The notes under the pieces: generated by a model
Told to the model about the DNA's origin: nothing
Databases searched by the model: none
The model's input: only the letters and a program-made list of their open reading frames with translations
Program-made: the position numbers and the translations under genes
Shown here: piece after piece, positions 12,551 to 24,079 of the stretch
Position numbering within the stretch: the first letter of the stretch is position 1
How the letters are laid out: each line of letters begins with the position of its first letter
Origin: Mya arenaria
Lineage: Eukaryota; Mollusca; Bivalvia; Myida; Myidae
DNA: 64,000 nt
Assembly (NCBI RefSeq): GCF_026914265.1
Contig: NC_069124.1
Coordinates: 23,320,489-23,384,488 of the forward strand
Reading direction: 5' to 3'

Positions 12551-12903
12551 TTAAAGCTGCAATCTCACCGATTGATCGTTTTGACTACCTGTACCCTTTT
12601 ATTGTTTGTCTATAAATGGACTATTTTTTGCAGAAATGTCTAGACCCAATTTTAAGTGATATAAGACTGCTGAAAAAAGATAAGATTGCAGTTTATCATA
12701 TTTATGTTAAAAAAAAAAAATGTTTTATGGCTAAAAGCATTACGAACAATTTAATGTAAATTTTCGGCAGTTTTACCAAACATTTTTGATTGGTTCTATT
12801 GTGAATTATCTAATATGACTGAATTAAAGGAATGATAACCAAATCAGCAGATTTTGAGACAATTTTGTGTCTAAACTGACAATCTGTAAGAGTGCAGCTT
12901 TAA
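12551..12903. mobile_element. MITE with TTAAAGCTGCA...TGCAGCTTTAA ends
   Basis: Begins TTAAAGCTGCAATCTCAC and ends AAGAGTGCAGCTTTAA, an imperfect terminal inverted repeat. The interior contains ATAAGACTGCTGA. Related copies are at 13365-13894 and 16426-16650. Non-coding. Confidence 0.75.
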
Positions 12904-13364
12904 GTGTTGATCTAAAGCTTCATATACACATTGTTATATTGTCATTAACTGTTTAAAAGGTCTCATGTACTAAATAATATAATAATTTTCATACAATATC
13001 TAAAATTGATTAAAATAAATAAAGTATAAAGTATCATTATACCTATTTCTTACTAGTGCCGTTTCTCATCTGACAATACCATCCAAAGCCATCATTTCAA
13101 CTATGAATTTAACTTTCAACTTTTCTATTGCATATGCAATAAAATACTAGTATACCAAAAATACAAGCCATGAACAATATGATTGTTCAACTTGCATTAT
13201 CTTTGACCTTTTGATATGACCATTTTCCAGTTTTGTCTATTTGTAAGTTGTGCCCTGAGGAATGAAGTAAGACTGTATGAATCATAAAAAGCAATAAAAA
13301 CACTAAAAATATGCCCCACCCCCTGTAATTTCTAATACAGTAGTAAAATCAAGCAATTAAACAT

Positions 13365-13583
13365 TTAGAGCTGCACTCTCACAGATATACCGTTTTCACA
13401 ACTTTTTTTTGTCTTGGAATGAGAAATTGTTTGCGTAATTATCTGCAAACTTATGATAATGATAAAAGATTGCTGACAAAAGATCAGATCGCAGATTTCA
13501 TATTTCCGTTCGAAAATTAATGTTACTAACGGTTTAAGAAAAGTGCATAAAATATCAATGTTTTCTTGATAAACATACCAATA

Positions 13584-13617
<34 letters not shown>

Positions 13618-13894
13618 TTTATGCACTGTGCTGTTTGTAGAGTTGTGTGCTGTTCCATGTTTCTTGTCTGTGAATTTGTGTTCTATGTCTTTGGCGTTGC
13701 CCATTGCCACTAAACTGGGTTTATGTTTAAACTTTTTGCGACTGAGCATGTTTCTGTAGCTTTTTGCATATACCCGTATATTAAATAGAAAAATCTGCAA
13801 TTTAATTTTTCGCAAAAATTGGATGGTTCCAATCCAAGACATAAAATGAGAGAAGTTGTCAAAATGTCCAAAATGTGAGAGTGCAGCTTTAACG
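13365..13894. mobile_element. Second copy of the AGCTGCACTCTCAC MITE
   Basis: Left end AGAGCTGCACTCTCACAG, right end GTGAGAGTGCAGCTTTAAC. The interior is longer than the 12551 copy because it carries a (TA)n tract at 13588-13613 and flanking unrelated sequence, probably a later insertion or expansion. Confidence 0.75.
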
Positions 13895-14580
13895 TTTGAA
13901 AGTAACTCTGTTTGCCTCATGCCCCTAAACAGGATTTAATTATATTATATTCCCAGTGGGCTTGTCCCTGTATATTTGATTGTAAAATTGCAGTAATGGA
14001 TACTGGTCTAATTATCTTCTGACAATTTTTCACAAATTTTAAAGAAACAGAAAACACATATTAAGCTCATATAACGTTGAACAATTTAATCTCATTCATT
14101 AGGTTGAGAAAAATTCCCTAAAAATATTAATTGTGGAAACATATCTTATTTAAATACCTACAGGAAATGGCAACATCATTTACCCTTTAGTATGAAAAAT
14201 GCAGTTTCCTGATATTTGAATAGTGGTTCTTTATTTCAGCATCTCAATTCATTCAACGTACACATAGTATGTATCAAGTTTCAAAGGAAACCAAATCATT
14301 GTAACGATTGTTTTCAAAGCAAATAGATTCACACTCTTGATAAACTTCTTTTCCTAGTTTCAACTTTTGAGACTTTTTGATGAGCCTGCACCTTCCCCCT
14401 CTTATGCAGTGGCTTCAAGCAATAAAGCTACCAGCTCAAGTTGCACAGCTGGTGAACAAGACTGCTGATAGTCGACAAACTGCACACTTGATGCCATGAT
14501 AAATCATGTCCATCAACTTCCAGAATGAAGAAATGACGCAGCACAGAATTGATTTCAATTGGACCTCTCTGTACTTTCAT

Positions 14581-14742
14581 CCCTTTGTTGTAGTCAAAGA
14601 CTATTTCTTAGTGTGCAGTGCGGGATCTTGAGAAGCTTTCTGCTCCTCTGATGAAGTAAGTTTAGCAGAGTGTGAAACTCCTGTCTACTCATATGCCTGG
14701 ACACCTGTGATCTATGTCTTCTTGTGTGTGCCCAACTATCAC
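14581..14742 (-). pseudogene. Exon remnant with VGHTQEDIDH motif (TE-derived domain)
   Basis: Acceptor TTTTCAG precedes 14742. In the phase left by the upstream exon it reads VIVGHTQEDIDHRCPGI and then a stop. In the next frame the similarity appears to continue as VSRHMSRQEFHTLLNLLH. The string V-G-H-T-x-E-D-I-D, followed by a Phe/Val-Ser-Arg segment, is typical of a domain common in transposon-derived animal proteins. One frameshift therefore explains the break. Family assignment is from memory of the motif. I read this as the 3' end of a broken gene. Confidence 0.5.
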
Positions 14743-15626
14743 CTGAAAAGAATTTAGAGGAAGTTAGTGCTTGATTACAAGTCAATGTGACAAAAAAAAG
14801 GTCTTTCATTTATGCCACCAAGAACTAGTATTCAAAGTTTCATAACTCGTATGTTAACTCAAAGCAATTGAGCAGAAACTGTTTGGTAATTAATTTTAAG
14901 TCACTGCTTCCACTTATACTATCTGTAATATTGAATGTGAACCGACTGACCCAAATGCTATTCTAAATATTGTTTATGTGCAGAAACCTAAATCCTATTG
15001 ACACAAAAGTAATCCAATTGTATGTCTTCACAAAACATTCTACAACAGTATTTGTCAATTTAACTCAAAGATTGATTATTGTTTTTTTGTCAGACAAACA
15101 CAGAGATGGCCCTATATCACTCACCTGATTTGAGAAAGGATTCTAACTTAGTTATTGTTTGGACACTTACTGGACACTTTTGGTCTGACTTTATAATGCA
15201 GCTGGTGAAAATATAAAAAGTCCCTTTATAATGGGCTTACAAAAACATGAAAAAAATGTATTTGTTTAAAAATTACTAAGGGCCATAACTCTTACAATAT
15301 TTAAGTTTGTATTGAGCAGAAAAACCTAAAATACAACCTTAAAACTATATTTACAAGTAAAACAAAAAAATCTACAGATATGTTTTTTTGTATCTGGTTT
15401 TTGAGAGAGAATAATCAGAAGAAAACATCACACATTCACAATCATATTAAAAAATATTTAGTTTTTAAAAAAATTATATTCTATTTCAAAAACACTGCAA
15501 AAGACAAGACATATACGTTTCAATTTCTTGATTTAATACATTGATGATTATCGATTCTTATGAAGCGAGATGGGTCTTACACTCTAACCACTGCAACTTG
15601 CATGTTCTTAGTTACTCAGTTATTAC

Positions 15627-15733
15627 CTTTCTTAAAATTCTCCTCTTGATCTGAGCCACGCCAAAATGATGGAAGATGCTTTTGTTGTCTTTTCCATCGG
15701 AATGTATAGCACCTCTGTGTTTCTGTTTGTCTC
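15627..15733 (-). CDS. Internal exon of the minus-strand broken gene
   Basis: A 107-nt exon with acceptor TTTCAG at 15734-15739 and donor GTAATA at 15621-15626. It is open and joins in phase to the exon at 16697-16774. It codes DKQKHRGAIHSDGKDNKSIF and then HHFGVAQIKRRILRK. Its phase-0 exit joins the VGHTQEDIDH exon at 14742. Function unknown. Given the downstream frameshift it may be part of a pseudogene. Confidence 0.5.
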
Positions 15734-15944
15734 CTGAAATAGTAAAAGTTTATTAATAATAATAACAATAATAATAATCAGTGACTTGTATTGAAATTAT
15801 TTTCACCGATTGTGCCTTGCACATTGGGGAACAAAGTTGACTTCTAAGGAGAAGATTTTTCCATATAGAAATATAGCAAAAAGTAGCTCCGCACCCTGGA
15901 GCAATGTTTTTTATGAATCAATATCCGGTGAAAAAAATTCATAC

Positions 15945-16425
15945 AGGGTATTGAAACATTTTTTGCTTCAACTGAAGACTTTTAACAAAGATAACTTAAC
16001 TAGCTCTTCATCATATTAAATAACAAGAGCACCGCGGAGTGGGTGCCAACGCTCGTCTGTAATTCCAAGTCGAAAAGGGGGGATAACTCAATATTAATTA
16101 AAGGCAAAATTATATGACCTGCTATAAACATGCATAGTGTTAATAGGAACACGTGTAGCAAGTTTAATGTGAAAATGTTGAACGGTTTTTGAGTTATGAG
16201 GTAAGGTTAAAGTTTTTGGACGACGACGACGACGCAGACGCAGACGCAGACGCAGACGACGCCGACGACGCCAAGGCTATCACAATAACTCGACTTTTTT
16301 TCTTCGAAAAACAGACGAGCTAAAAATTAGCACAGTCTATGCCGCACACGGAGCCCCACATTTGATCTTTTACCAAAGTTTGGTTGAGAGTTTAGTTTCA
16401 CATCGACAAGTCTTTACAGGTCTAT
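15945..16425. repeat. Nested dispersed repeats with (ACG)n-rich core
   Basis: The outer flanks (15945-16015 and 16325-16420) match internal parts of the 3093 MITE. Between them, at about 16020-16325, is another element running from CGCTCGTCTG to CAGACGAGC, with a GACGACGACGACGCAGACGC low-complexity core. This is a nested insertion. Neither layer codes for protein. Confidence 0.6.
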
Positions 16426-16650
16426 TAAAGCTGCACTCTCACAGATTGAACGTTTTGAAAAAGGTTATATTTTTTATCTTGGAATGAACCAATGTATGCG
16501 AAAATGCATGGAAACCAGTGATATAAGACTGCTGACAAAAATGTCTTTGAATTCCCGTCAAACATATGTCCAAACCAAATTAATTGTTAGTTTAAACATT
16601 ATATATTTAACAACAGTTGTGAAAAAGGAGTTATCATTATATAAGATTAT
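16426..16650. mobile_element. Partial copy of the AGCTGCACTCTCAC MITE
   Basis: Left end TTAAAGCTGCACTCTCAC followed by AGATTGAACGTTTTGA and ATAAGACTGCTGACAAAA. The right inverted end is missing. It lies just downstream (on the minus strand) of the exon at 16697-16774. Confidence 0.65.
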
Positions 16651-16696
16651 ATTATCTGGCAGTGGTTGAAAATGTAAAGTGAGACCAGTTTTTTAC

Positions 16697-16774
16697 CTGT
16701 TATTGAACAAACTGTTATGTTGGCAGGACTGTCCTCCTCAGCAATGCAAAGAACAGCAATGACTGGCTGGCACT
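16697..16774 (-). CDS. Internal exon of the minus-strand broken gene
   Basis: A 78-nt exon, acceptor TTTTACAG before 16774, donor GTAAAA at 16691-16696, phase 1 in and out. It codes CQPVIAVLCIAEED and then SPANITVCSITG. Joined to 15627-15733 the frame stays open. No domain recognised. Confidence 0.5.
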
Positions 16775-17800
16775 CTGTAAAATGGCGATTAAAACATTTT
16801 GTCCAATTAAAACTGTCCCATTCTAAACAATCCATCAGCAATATATATAAATGAGCTGCGCCATGTGGAAATGTGTCTTGGGAAGTTGACATCATTCCAT
16901 GATGTCATAAAGATGAGCAGAAGACATTACTTACTATGCAGCAAAAGTTCTTACTTTAACAGTAAAGATATCTTTTTTGAGAAAATTTATCAAAGTGAGC
17001 TCTTTTATGTCATGTTTCTAAAGTACCGAAAGTCTTGTACACATCTATGTTACATATATAAATCATAAACAGGAATAAAATGAGGAGTTGTGTACACACT
17101 AATTCCTCCTTATGTACTGTGTAACTCAAGAAAAACAATCCATAATTCTAGTAAACCTCTAGAATTCCCTTACTTTTCTCGCTGTACAAAAATGAATTGA
17201 GGAGTTGCAAACAAGCAGGGCCATAAAACTTTTGCTATTTAAACTGTACTGCAACAGCAATTTAAAGACAGTGATACTCATTGATGGAATAGGCACTTAA
17301 GACAGCTACATTTTCTGAAAAATGGAGATCAGACTAAATATTTATAGATTTATTTGAAATAAAGAACATGATACAGTGTTTGTGTTAAACTTGTTACTTA
17401 TCCCTGATTTAACACAATCATTACCTTCAAAGTGGTGATAAAATAAAAACAAATATACCTTATTAAACACTGTTTACTATCACATCTGTACACCCCCTCC
17501 CCCTTCTTACATACTTAAGCGGCTCTTACCAAAGTAAAGAATGAAAGGTCCACAAGGCCAATTATAAACCATGAACCATGAGAATCCTGTTTACTAATTT
17601 GATTTTAAATCACCCAAAAGGCTTTCTACACTGTGTCACATAATGGTTCCTTAATTTAAATCTAGTCTCCAAAGGTGTCACAGTTGTGATTTCATTGAAA
17701 GACTTGAGATACGTTATTTAAAAAAAATGACGAAAGGAAAGCTTAAACGCAGAAGTCTGGCCGGGTATACAAGCCTGGAAATAAATACGCAAAAGCTCAC

Positions 17801-17911
17801 CATGCTGCTAAGGAGTCTTATATAATTCCCGGCCCCAGTTCAGCTGGAGATGTTGATTCCACACGGCTGGAAAACCGGCCCGGTGCACCCAAGCTTCACC
17901 ATCGGCAGTAT
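17801..17911 (-). pseudogene. Possible exon carrying one in-frame stop
   Basis: A 111-nt segment with a good acceptor (pyrimidine tract then GCAG, before 17911) and donor GTGAGC at 17795-17800. The frame that fits the phase of the exon at 16774 reads ADGEAWVHRAGFPAVWNQHL and then QLNWGRELYKTP, followed by a TAG three codons before its end. All three frames contain a stop. Either it is a decayed exon or not an exon. Confidence 0.3.
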
Positions 17912-18729
17912 CTGCAAGAGGAGGGTGTAAATCTGGGAAAACGCATTTATAATCAATTTGCGAAAGTTCTTATCCGTCATAAGTAGTGAACATGTATGTG
18001 GCTTATAGAACATCTGAAATTAAGTTTAATGAAGGAGACAAAGTTCGGTCTGGGATCTAAACCTGGATTTTGATGCTGAAATTGTAAGGGCCGATTTCAG
18101 AACATCCACTCTCACTCACACTCCAACCACATTCCCGTAAGGGACACTCAAATGATCACTTGAGTGGAATACGGGGAGTGACACTCAAGTGACTGTTCGT
18201 ATTCACACGCCTCGCTAACACTCCACTTCATCACAGTATATAATTATACACGTATGTTTACATGATCATATCGGATTATCTGTTTGACTATGGTGATGTT
18301 TACATTACACATTGTAAACATATGTTTATTTGAGATTTGAGTACCTTATTGTTAGTTATGGCAACAAACAAATGATAATAATTGTTATTCTGAAACTGAA
18401 ATTTACATTTTAAAACAATTAGTTAATAAAAATAAACGTTTTGGATTGTAAATAACTGTTGCAAAATGCGTTTAAATGCATGTTTTTTGTTGTCGTTGTT
18501 GTTGCTGTTTTAAATATGTAGCCGTTTTCCATTGTATCACATAATTTAAATATGTATTCATATATAATCTTGCTTTTGTATTCTACATAAAGCGGTCTTA
18601 GCAGTTGAAAATAATATATGGAAGTTGAAAAAATAGCAGATGGATAGAATTAGCGAATGAATCTGCTTCTTATGGGGAAATTACACCTCGGAGTGAAAAA
18701 CAACTCAAGAAATGTAGGGGAAAATGGAT

Positions 18730-18739
18730 GAAGATGACG

Positions 18740-18791
<52 letters not shown>

Positions 18792-18957
18792 TGATGTTGA
18801 TGATGATAGGGTGGTGTTGGTGTTGATGGTGCTGCTGCTGGTGCTGCTGCTGCTGCTGATGATGATGATGATGAAAATGATGATGAAAATGATAATAATA
18901 ATAATTATTATAATAATAATAATAATAATAAAAATAATAATAATAGTAATAATAATC
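18730..18957. repeat. Compound trinucleotide microsatellite
   Basis: Runs of (AAT)n, (GAT)n, (GCT)n, (GAT)n and (AAT)n in succession. Long open frames through it (poly-Asn, poly-Ile and so on) are by-products of the triplet period and are not genes. Confidence 0.95.
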
Positions 18958-19439
18958 CAGCTGAATGTAGGCTGGAAAATACATAGCAATTCCCTGACCA
19001 CGCTATGAAATGGCCTAGCGGCGCCAAGTTAGCGGCCTGGCGGCCTAGCCGCCTCATGTGACTAGCGGCCTAAAATTGTTTCCTATTCCAATGCATTTTA
19101 TATGCGTTCTTGTCTAAAACAATGATAAATTAAATGTTCCTATTCATAAATCAACATCCTTTAGCGAATATCAGCATTTTCCCCTTTTCCTGGGCTGCTG
19201 GATTGAGTTTTGGGGATTTTTAGGCCGCTAGGCCACCAGGCCGCCAAGTTCACTCCGCAAGGCCGCTCAAGCGTGATGTATTTTGCATAGGAGAACAATT
19301 ATTTTAGCATTGTTTTAGAAGAAAACTCATATAAAAGGCTCTGAAGTAGAAAACAATTTAAGGCCGCTATGTTAATGTACGACTAAAAACATTGATTTAT
19401 CATATTTCCCATATAAACCCGTGAACCTTGAAATAGAGA

Positions 19440-19560
19440 ACAAATTTAGGCTGCTAGTCCGCCAACTTCACGCCGCTAGGCCGCTCACTTCATGCCGCTA
19501 GGCTGCTAACTTCACGCCCCTAGACCGCTAACTTCATGCCGCTAGGCTGCATACTTCGCA
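19440..19560. repeat. 22-bp tandem repeat, GCCGCTAGG type
   Basis: About five imperfect 22-bp units of the type CGCTAACTTCATGCCGCTAGG. Inverted relatives of the GGCCTAGCGGCC core lie at 19010-19070 and 19225-19270, so the block can fold. Confidence 0.75.
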
Positions 19561-20117
19561 TACATTTAGCTGCCTGTCTTTGCAGCCATTGATGAATTGC
19601 AAACATCAACATTGCTGGGGGTTCAAGATCATTGCGAAACAAAACAAATATATGATAGGCGCATCCTTTTGAATTTGTTTTGTTTATAGATGGCCACGTT
19701 ATTAAATGAACATGTACTTCAATGGATTATCCCGGTCTCTTAAATATTGTCTGGGAATAAGCATGTCCCTTATTTGTTCCAAATATTTGATATATTTCAT
19801 CTTTTCTACTTGCCACATACTTTTTTCACTCACACTCATTCAATTCGTATTCACAACCAATCCTCGAGGGCGGTTCAAGTGGCCTAGCCGAGCACTCACA
19901 AATGTCCCACTCACCCAAAACACTTGAGTCTCACTCACACCTGTGAATACGGATATACCTTTCACTCAAAAATATCTCGACCGTTATGTGATTACAGAGG
20001 ATTAACTCATTGAGTGTGAGTGAGAGTGATTGTTCTGAATTCGGCCCTATGTTTTGTTCAAATGAAGTATAAACTTACAGTGAGTACAGAGATATCCAGT
20101 CCAGATTTATCGCTTAC

Positions 20118-20261
20118 CTGAAGTTCGTAGGGCTACACTTGTGAGCTTTGCTGTAAATTGCAGGAACTGTCCCCATGAGCCTTTTGTCTGATAGGGGAAT
20201 GGTGGCTTTGGTGATTGGTGGTACCACTATGCATTTCTTATCCACACACAACACAGTGTAT
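20118..20261 (-). CDS. Isolated open exon of an unidentified gene
   Basis: A 144-nt exon with acceptor ATTTTCAG before 20261 and donor GTAAGC at 20112-20117. One frame is open throughout: YTVLCVDKKCIVVPPITKAT followed by IPLSDKRLMGTVPAIYSKAH and KCSPTNF. Its exit phase (2) does not match the 17911 segment. A possible first exon of the same strand lies near 23239-23283 (an ATG-containing stretch before donor GTAAGTG), but joining them directly gives a stop, so exons are missing or the two are unrelated. Not identified. Confidence 0.45.
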
Positions 20262-21393
20262 CTGAAAATGACAGAGAATGGCCATGCACTTATGAAAACT
20301 ATGCTAGAAATACGCCGTTATGATTGTATCAGATGACATTTCCACACAAAAATTGTGAGGCCTCCAATACAGCAGTACTGACATCAATGACGAAAACATA
20401 TATATCTGTCATGGAGCTATGCTGGTTCTGTGGCGTCAAAACCAAAATTGTGTGATTTAAATGCATATATTTTTGTTGGTGATTAGTTTAAATCCAACTG
20501 AAGCAATCTCGTATCAATATAAACCTTAGTTCATCCACCAAATTCAATATTTGAATGTTAGAAGATTTGTTTTCAGAAGATCAGCAATAATGTTTTTTCT
20601 TTAATTGTCTCCATGAAAAATGTAAATTTCAAGTTTATAGGCGCTGTTTTATCTGAGAATTTCCCTGGGTGTGAACCGCTTACTGTGTCCAAGTTATCCA
20701 AGCTGGATCTAAGACATTACTACAATATGGGCAATTTGCTCTGCCATTTTTATAGATAATTGTGTATTCCAAAGGTATTCTTTTGGTATATTGAACTCAC
20801 AACAATATTTGAACTCCTGACGTCCAGCACCGCTGTCAGATTATCTAATCCAACCACTATGCCATTGCATGCTCTTAACTGAACGAAAGATAAATGAATT
20901 CTCACAATTCTGAACAGTATTTTTTTTGGTCACAGATAGCAACCTTTTAACCCCACTTAAACCTGTCTTCCCTATTTGGCAAACAGAGAATTAGAAAATT
21001 TGTTATCTGATGATCCTGTAAATTTTGTGTGGATAGACTAAATACTGTTCGAATATAGCAAATCAAAACTAACATTTTGGGTTTATTCAGTGTAGACCCT
21101 TAAATATCAATTTTGATTTATAAGTATGTAGGTTTGTTCAAAAGCTCAGTACAGTTTACTTTACTTGTTAAGTTATCCAATTTCTGTAAATAAATATTAC
21201 TAAACTTGACTATAAAATACTGTAGGGGGGCTTGTCGTAAAGTTAAGAAAAAATCCAAATAATGCAACAGTCAATTGCAGCATGGGCCCCCAAGGTCCTG
21301 CTAATAGTGGGGACTTTGACTTTCAGTACAGCCAATCCCAGGTAAAATTCCCGCTCTGCACAGACAAACAGCTGGTAAAAGCCCTGTCAAATG

Positions 21394-22610
21394 AATTATG
21401 GTCATTTCGTAACCTCTCATTGTTGGTCATTTCGTAACCATTGTGTTAGTCAATTCGTAACCGTTAAGAAATCGAATGTTCATATCTTAACCGTTGACTC
21501 CTATAATTATGAGGAATTAATTTAATACCATTTGAATTTACAAAATAAGTTTACTGTAAGTATAAAACATAAAAATAACAACATAAACAAAGTTAAATCT
21601 AGTAGTTGTATTCCTTCTTTATTCCTAATAGTGTAGTGCGATTTACCAATAAACTCTGAAACTATGACAAATAGAAACATTCACACTAGCTATTTTTTTA
21701 TGTTGCGAAGGAAATATTATAAGTAGGCTGAATATTAAATGTAATAATTTTTTAATTCATAGATGTTCTACCATTGAGAGGAATTGTGACCTTAAGCCAA
21801 TATTTTTTAAATATATAGACCATATAACTTTAGAATTTCATTTTTTTTAAATTGCATAGAAGTATTGTAAAATGTAGTGAGTTTGCCGAATGAGAGTATG
21901 CGCTTTTTATATGCTTATTGTATTAAAAATGTGCCGATATGTTTAATTTTGTATCTTGTTATTGGAAATTAATATTGTACCATAACTAATAATTTTAGGC
22001 TGTTTTTTGTCGGCTTCGTATATAAAGTATGCAGAATATGGATCAATTGAGAAAAGAACAGAACAAAATTTTGTTCGTTTTAAACAATTCAAACAAATAT
22101 AGTCAATGAAATAGGTCAAGAATGATCATTTATGTAAACGTAATTTTACTCAAAAATACATCGCGATCAGTCTTAAATTATTGTTTATAAGTAAGCAAAA
22201 TGTAAGAAAATAATTAACATATTTTGGTAGTATAACAAATCATTTCTAATTTAGCATGATATATATATATATCTATTAGATATATATATATATATCATGC
22301 TAAATTAGAAATGATTTGTTATTATTATCTAATAACTATTGAGTAACATAAATTATTAGCTTGTTAATAGTGAGAATTTGAGTAATGTCTCCCAATTGGT
22401 GTCTTGGTTGCTGTGCCATATACATCCAGGTTCGAACAATACACTTAACGAGGTGCTAAGTGTACTATTTATCACCTTGTTAAATGGTGGTTACCATATC
22501 ATATGAGCAATTGATTTCTTGACGGTTACGAATTGACTAACAGAATGGTTACGAAATAACCAAGATTCAGCAGTTACGAAATGGTAAGGTTACGAAATGA
22601 CCAGATCCCC
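21394..22610. mobile_element. 1.2-kb non-autonomous transposon with iterated terminal motifs and 8-bp target duplication
   Basis: Flanked by GTCAAATG on both sides (21386-21393 and 22611-22618), which fits an 8-bp target-site duplication. Each end carries three to four copies of a 14-15-bp motif, GGTCATTTCGTAACC or GTCAATTCGTAACC, inverted between the ends. These look like iterated transposase-binding sites. The interior is very AT-rich with a perfect palindrome at 22232-22322 and no ORF. An 8-bp duplication would fit the hAT superfamily, but the outermost bases do not match well, so this is tentative. Confidence 0.7.
22232..22322. repeat. Near-perfect 91-bp palindrome with (AT)n core
   Basis: Arms ATAACAAATCATTTC...GCATGAT and complement meet in an AT run around 22277. 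It can form a cruciform or a long hairpin in RNA. Confidence 0.9.
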
Positions 22611-23238
22611 GTCAAATGCCCCTGGGGACATCCTAGGTTAGGCTCATTCCCTGTTTTCAGCGCAAAAACAATAACACCGCATTCACTCAGCACTGCCGGT
22701 CCACCTGGAAGGTAAAAACATGGCCCATTTCCCCTGCTATCCCCGGTATAAACAAGATCTGGGGGCCATGGTTACAATTGACTGGTGCATAACTGTGGCA
22801 GAATAAGCGAAATATTTTATTGTTGCATTTATTGTCAAATATGAGAATTTAAGACAGTGTTCGTTCTGTTTTGCTATTCAAAGGTGATGAGAATGACTAA
22901 TGACATGACATTGACAAACAAAATGTAAGGCATGTGTATCCTTTCGTCTTTTATTTATTAAAATCTGAGATGTTAAGGGCGCAAATCCCTTTTTAGATTG
23001 GAACATACCAAATAATAATAAGCGACGATGTAGTGGTAAACCAAGTTTGCTAGAAATCAATCGAGTTTCTCCAAAATACAAGCAAAAATTACACCGGATG
23101 TTGATACAAGTGATTTAGTTTCGGATGAACAAAATCCGGATAAATCATTTGCTTTTCATCCAAAGGGTGGACGATTTATACTACTGTACAAAAGTCATAA
23201 AAATAAACGAAAAAAAACGTTAAATATGTACTTTAAAC

Positions 23239-23290
23239 ACTTACCAAGTTACCATTCTCTTTCCGTAAGAGATGAACGCCATACTGCATA
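23239..23290 (-). other. Possible minus-strand first-exon end
   Basis: On the minus strand an ATG at 23283-23281 opens MAFISYGKRMVT before donor GTAAGTG. A second ATG in another frame opens MQYGVHLLRKENGNL with a phase-0 exit. Only the donor and short open frames support it. Confidence 0.2.
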
Positions 23291-23524
23291 ATTGCACGGA
23301 GATGGTACCACGGAGATACCCGAAAATTTCCGTTATATTCCGGAAAGTTAAATTTTTGTATACTTGAAAATTTAGATGCTGATGGTACCGGAAATATCGA
23401 ATTTCCTTATTTCTGTTTGTTATGGAATGAAACTTCGGGATAATATACAATAGGCTTTAAATAAAGTAAAACAAATAAAAAATGCTTAGTATATAGCTAT
23501 TTTTTACCAAAATTATGATTTTTT

Positions 23525-23809
23525 CCCTGGTCGCCTTAATGGCTATTTTTATGGATACACAAATATACACACACAAAAGTTTAAGAATATTTTTTTTAAT
23601 ATTAAAATATAATAAGATTTAAAACAATGAAATGATCTCGTAAATAAACATTCAAGCTTATCAACTTACTGTCAATGGACATTTTTATTGAAATTTGATA
23701 CCTCAAATCTGGACTGAAAATATTAAGGAGACCAATTTTTGTCGCCTTAATCCAGCGGTCCCCATAATGCCTAGATTAATATATATATGGTCACCTTAAT
23801 ATCTGTAGT

Positions 23810-23852
<43 letters not shown>
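23525..23852. repeat. Second ATTAAGGAGACC cluster and adjacent (TA)n
   Basis: GGTCGCCTTAAT, ATTAAGGAGACC, GTCGCCTTAATCC and GGTCACCTTAAT occur between 23527 and 23800, followed by a (TA)n tract at about 23812-23851. This is the same motif and microsatellite pairing as at 9259-9640, in the opposite order. Confidence 0.6.
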
Positions 23853-23853
<1 letters not shown>

Positions 23854-24079
23854 TTGTAATACCGTACATGTGGGAAGAATCGTAGTCCTCAGACCAACGT
23901 TGTGGGAGGTACACCGTAAATGTGGGCAGTACGGAATCTTCCCAAAAATACGGTACCTTTATTTCATTCATTTGGTCTTCAGGGGTGATAATTTAATGTT
24001 TAAAAATCTGCCCACAATTCGCCAGCTTGGGTTGTGGGAAGAAAAAAAATATTTGGCTTGCCTCCCTTTGATATCTCTC

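Larger units (their letters stand above)
18087..20048. mobile_element. Two-kb terminal-inverted-repeat element
   Basis: The left end AGGGCCGATTTCAGAAC, followed by CACTCTCACTCACACTC, is mirrored at the right end by GAGTGTGAGTGAGAGTG and GTTCTGAATTCGGCCCT. The subterminal regions are full of CACTCAAGTG-like repeats. It contains a compound microsatellite (18730-18957) and a 22-bp tandem repeat (19440-19560). There is no transposase. It sits in an intron of the minus-strand broken gene or between two genes. Confidence 0.65.
21268..22785. mobile_element. Outer inverted-repeat element interrupted by a second transposon
   Basis: The left flank CAGTCAATTGCAGCATGGGC (21268) is mirrored on the right by GGCCATGG...CAATTGACTG (about 22763-22782). 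A related fragment with GGTAAAAACATGGCC is at about 50010-50050. The centre has been split by the element at 21394-22610. Confidence 0.55.

Noticed and set aside
18670..19008. Open frames of poly-Ile, poly-Asn and poly-Tyr on both strands
   Set aside because: They are produced by the trinucleotide microsatellite, which keeps all frames open.
22380..22450. tRNA-like stretch with GGTTCGAAC B-box
   Set aside because: No convincing A-box or paired acceptor stem. At most a decayed SINE head inside the 21394 transposon.
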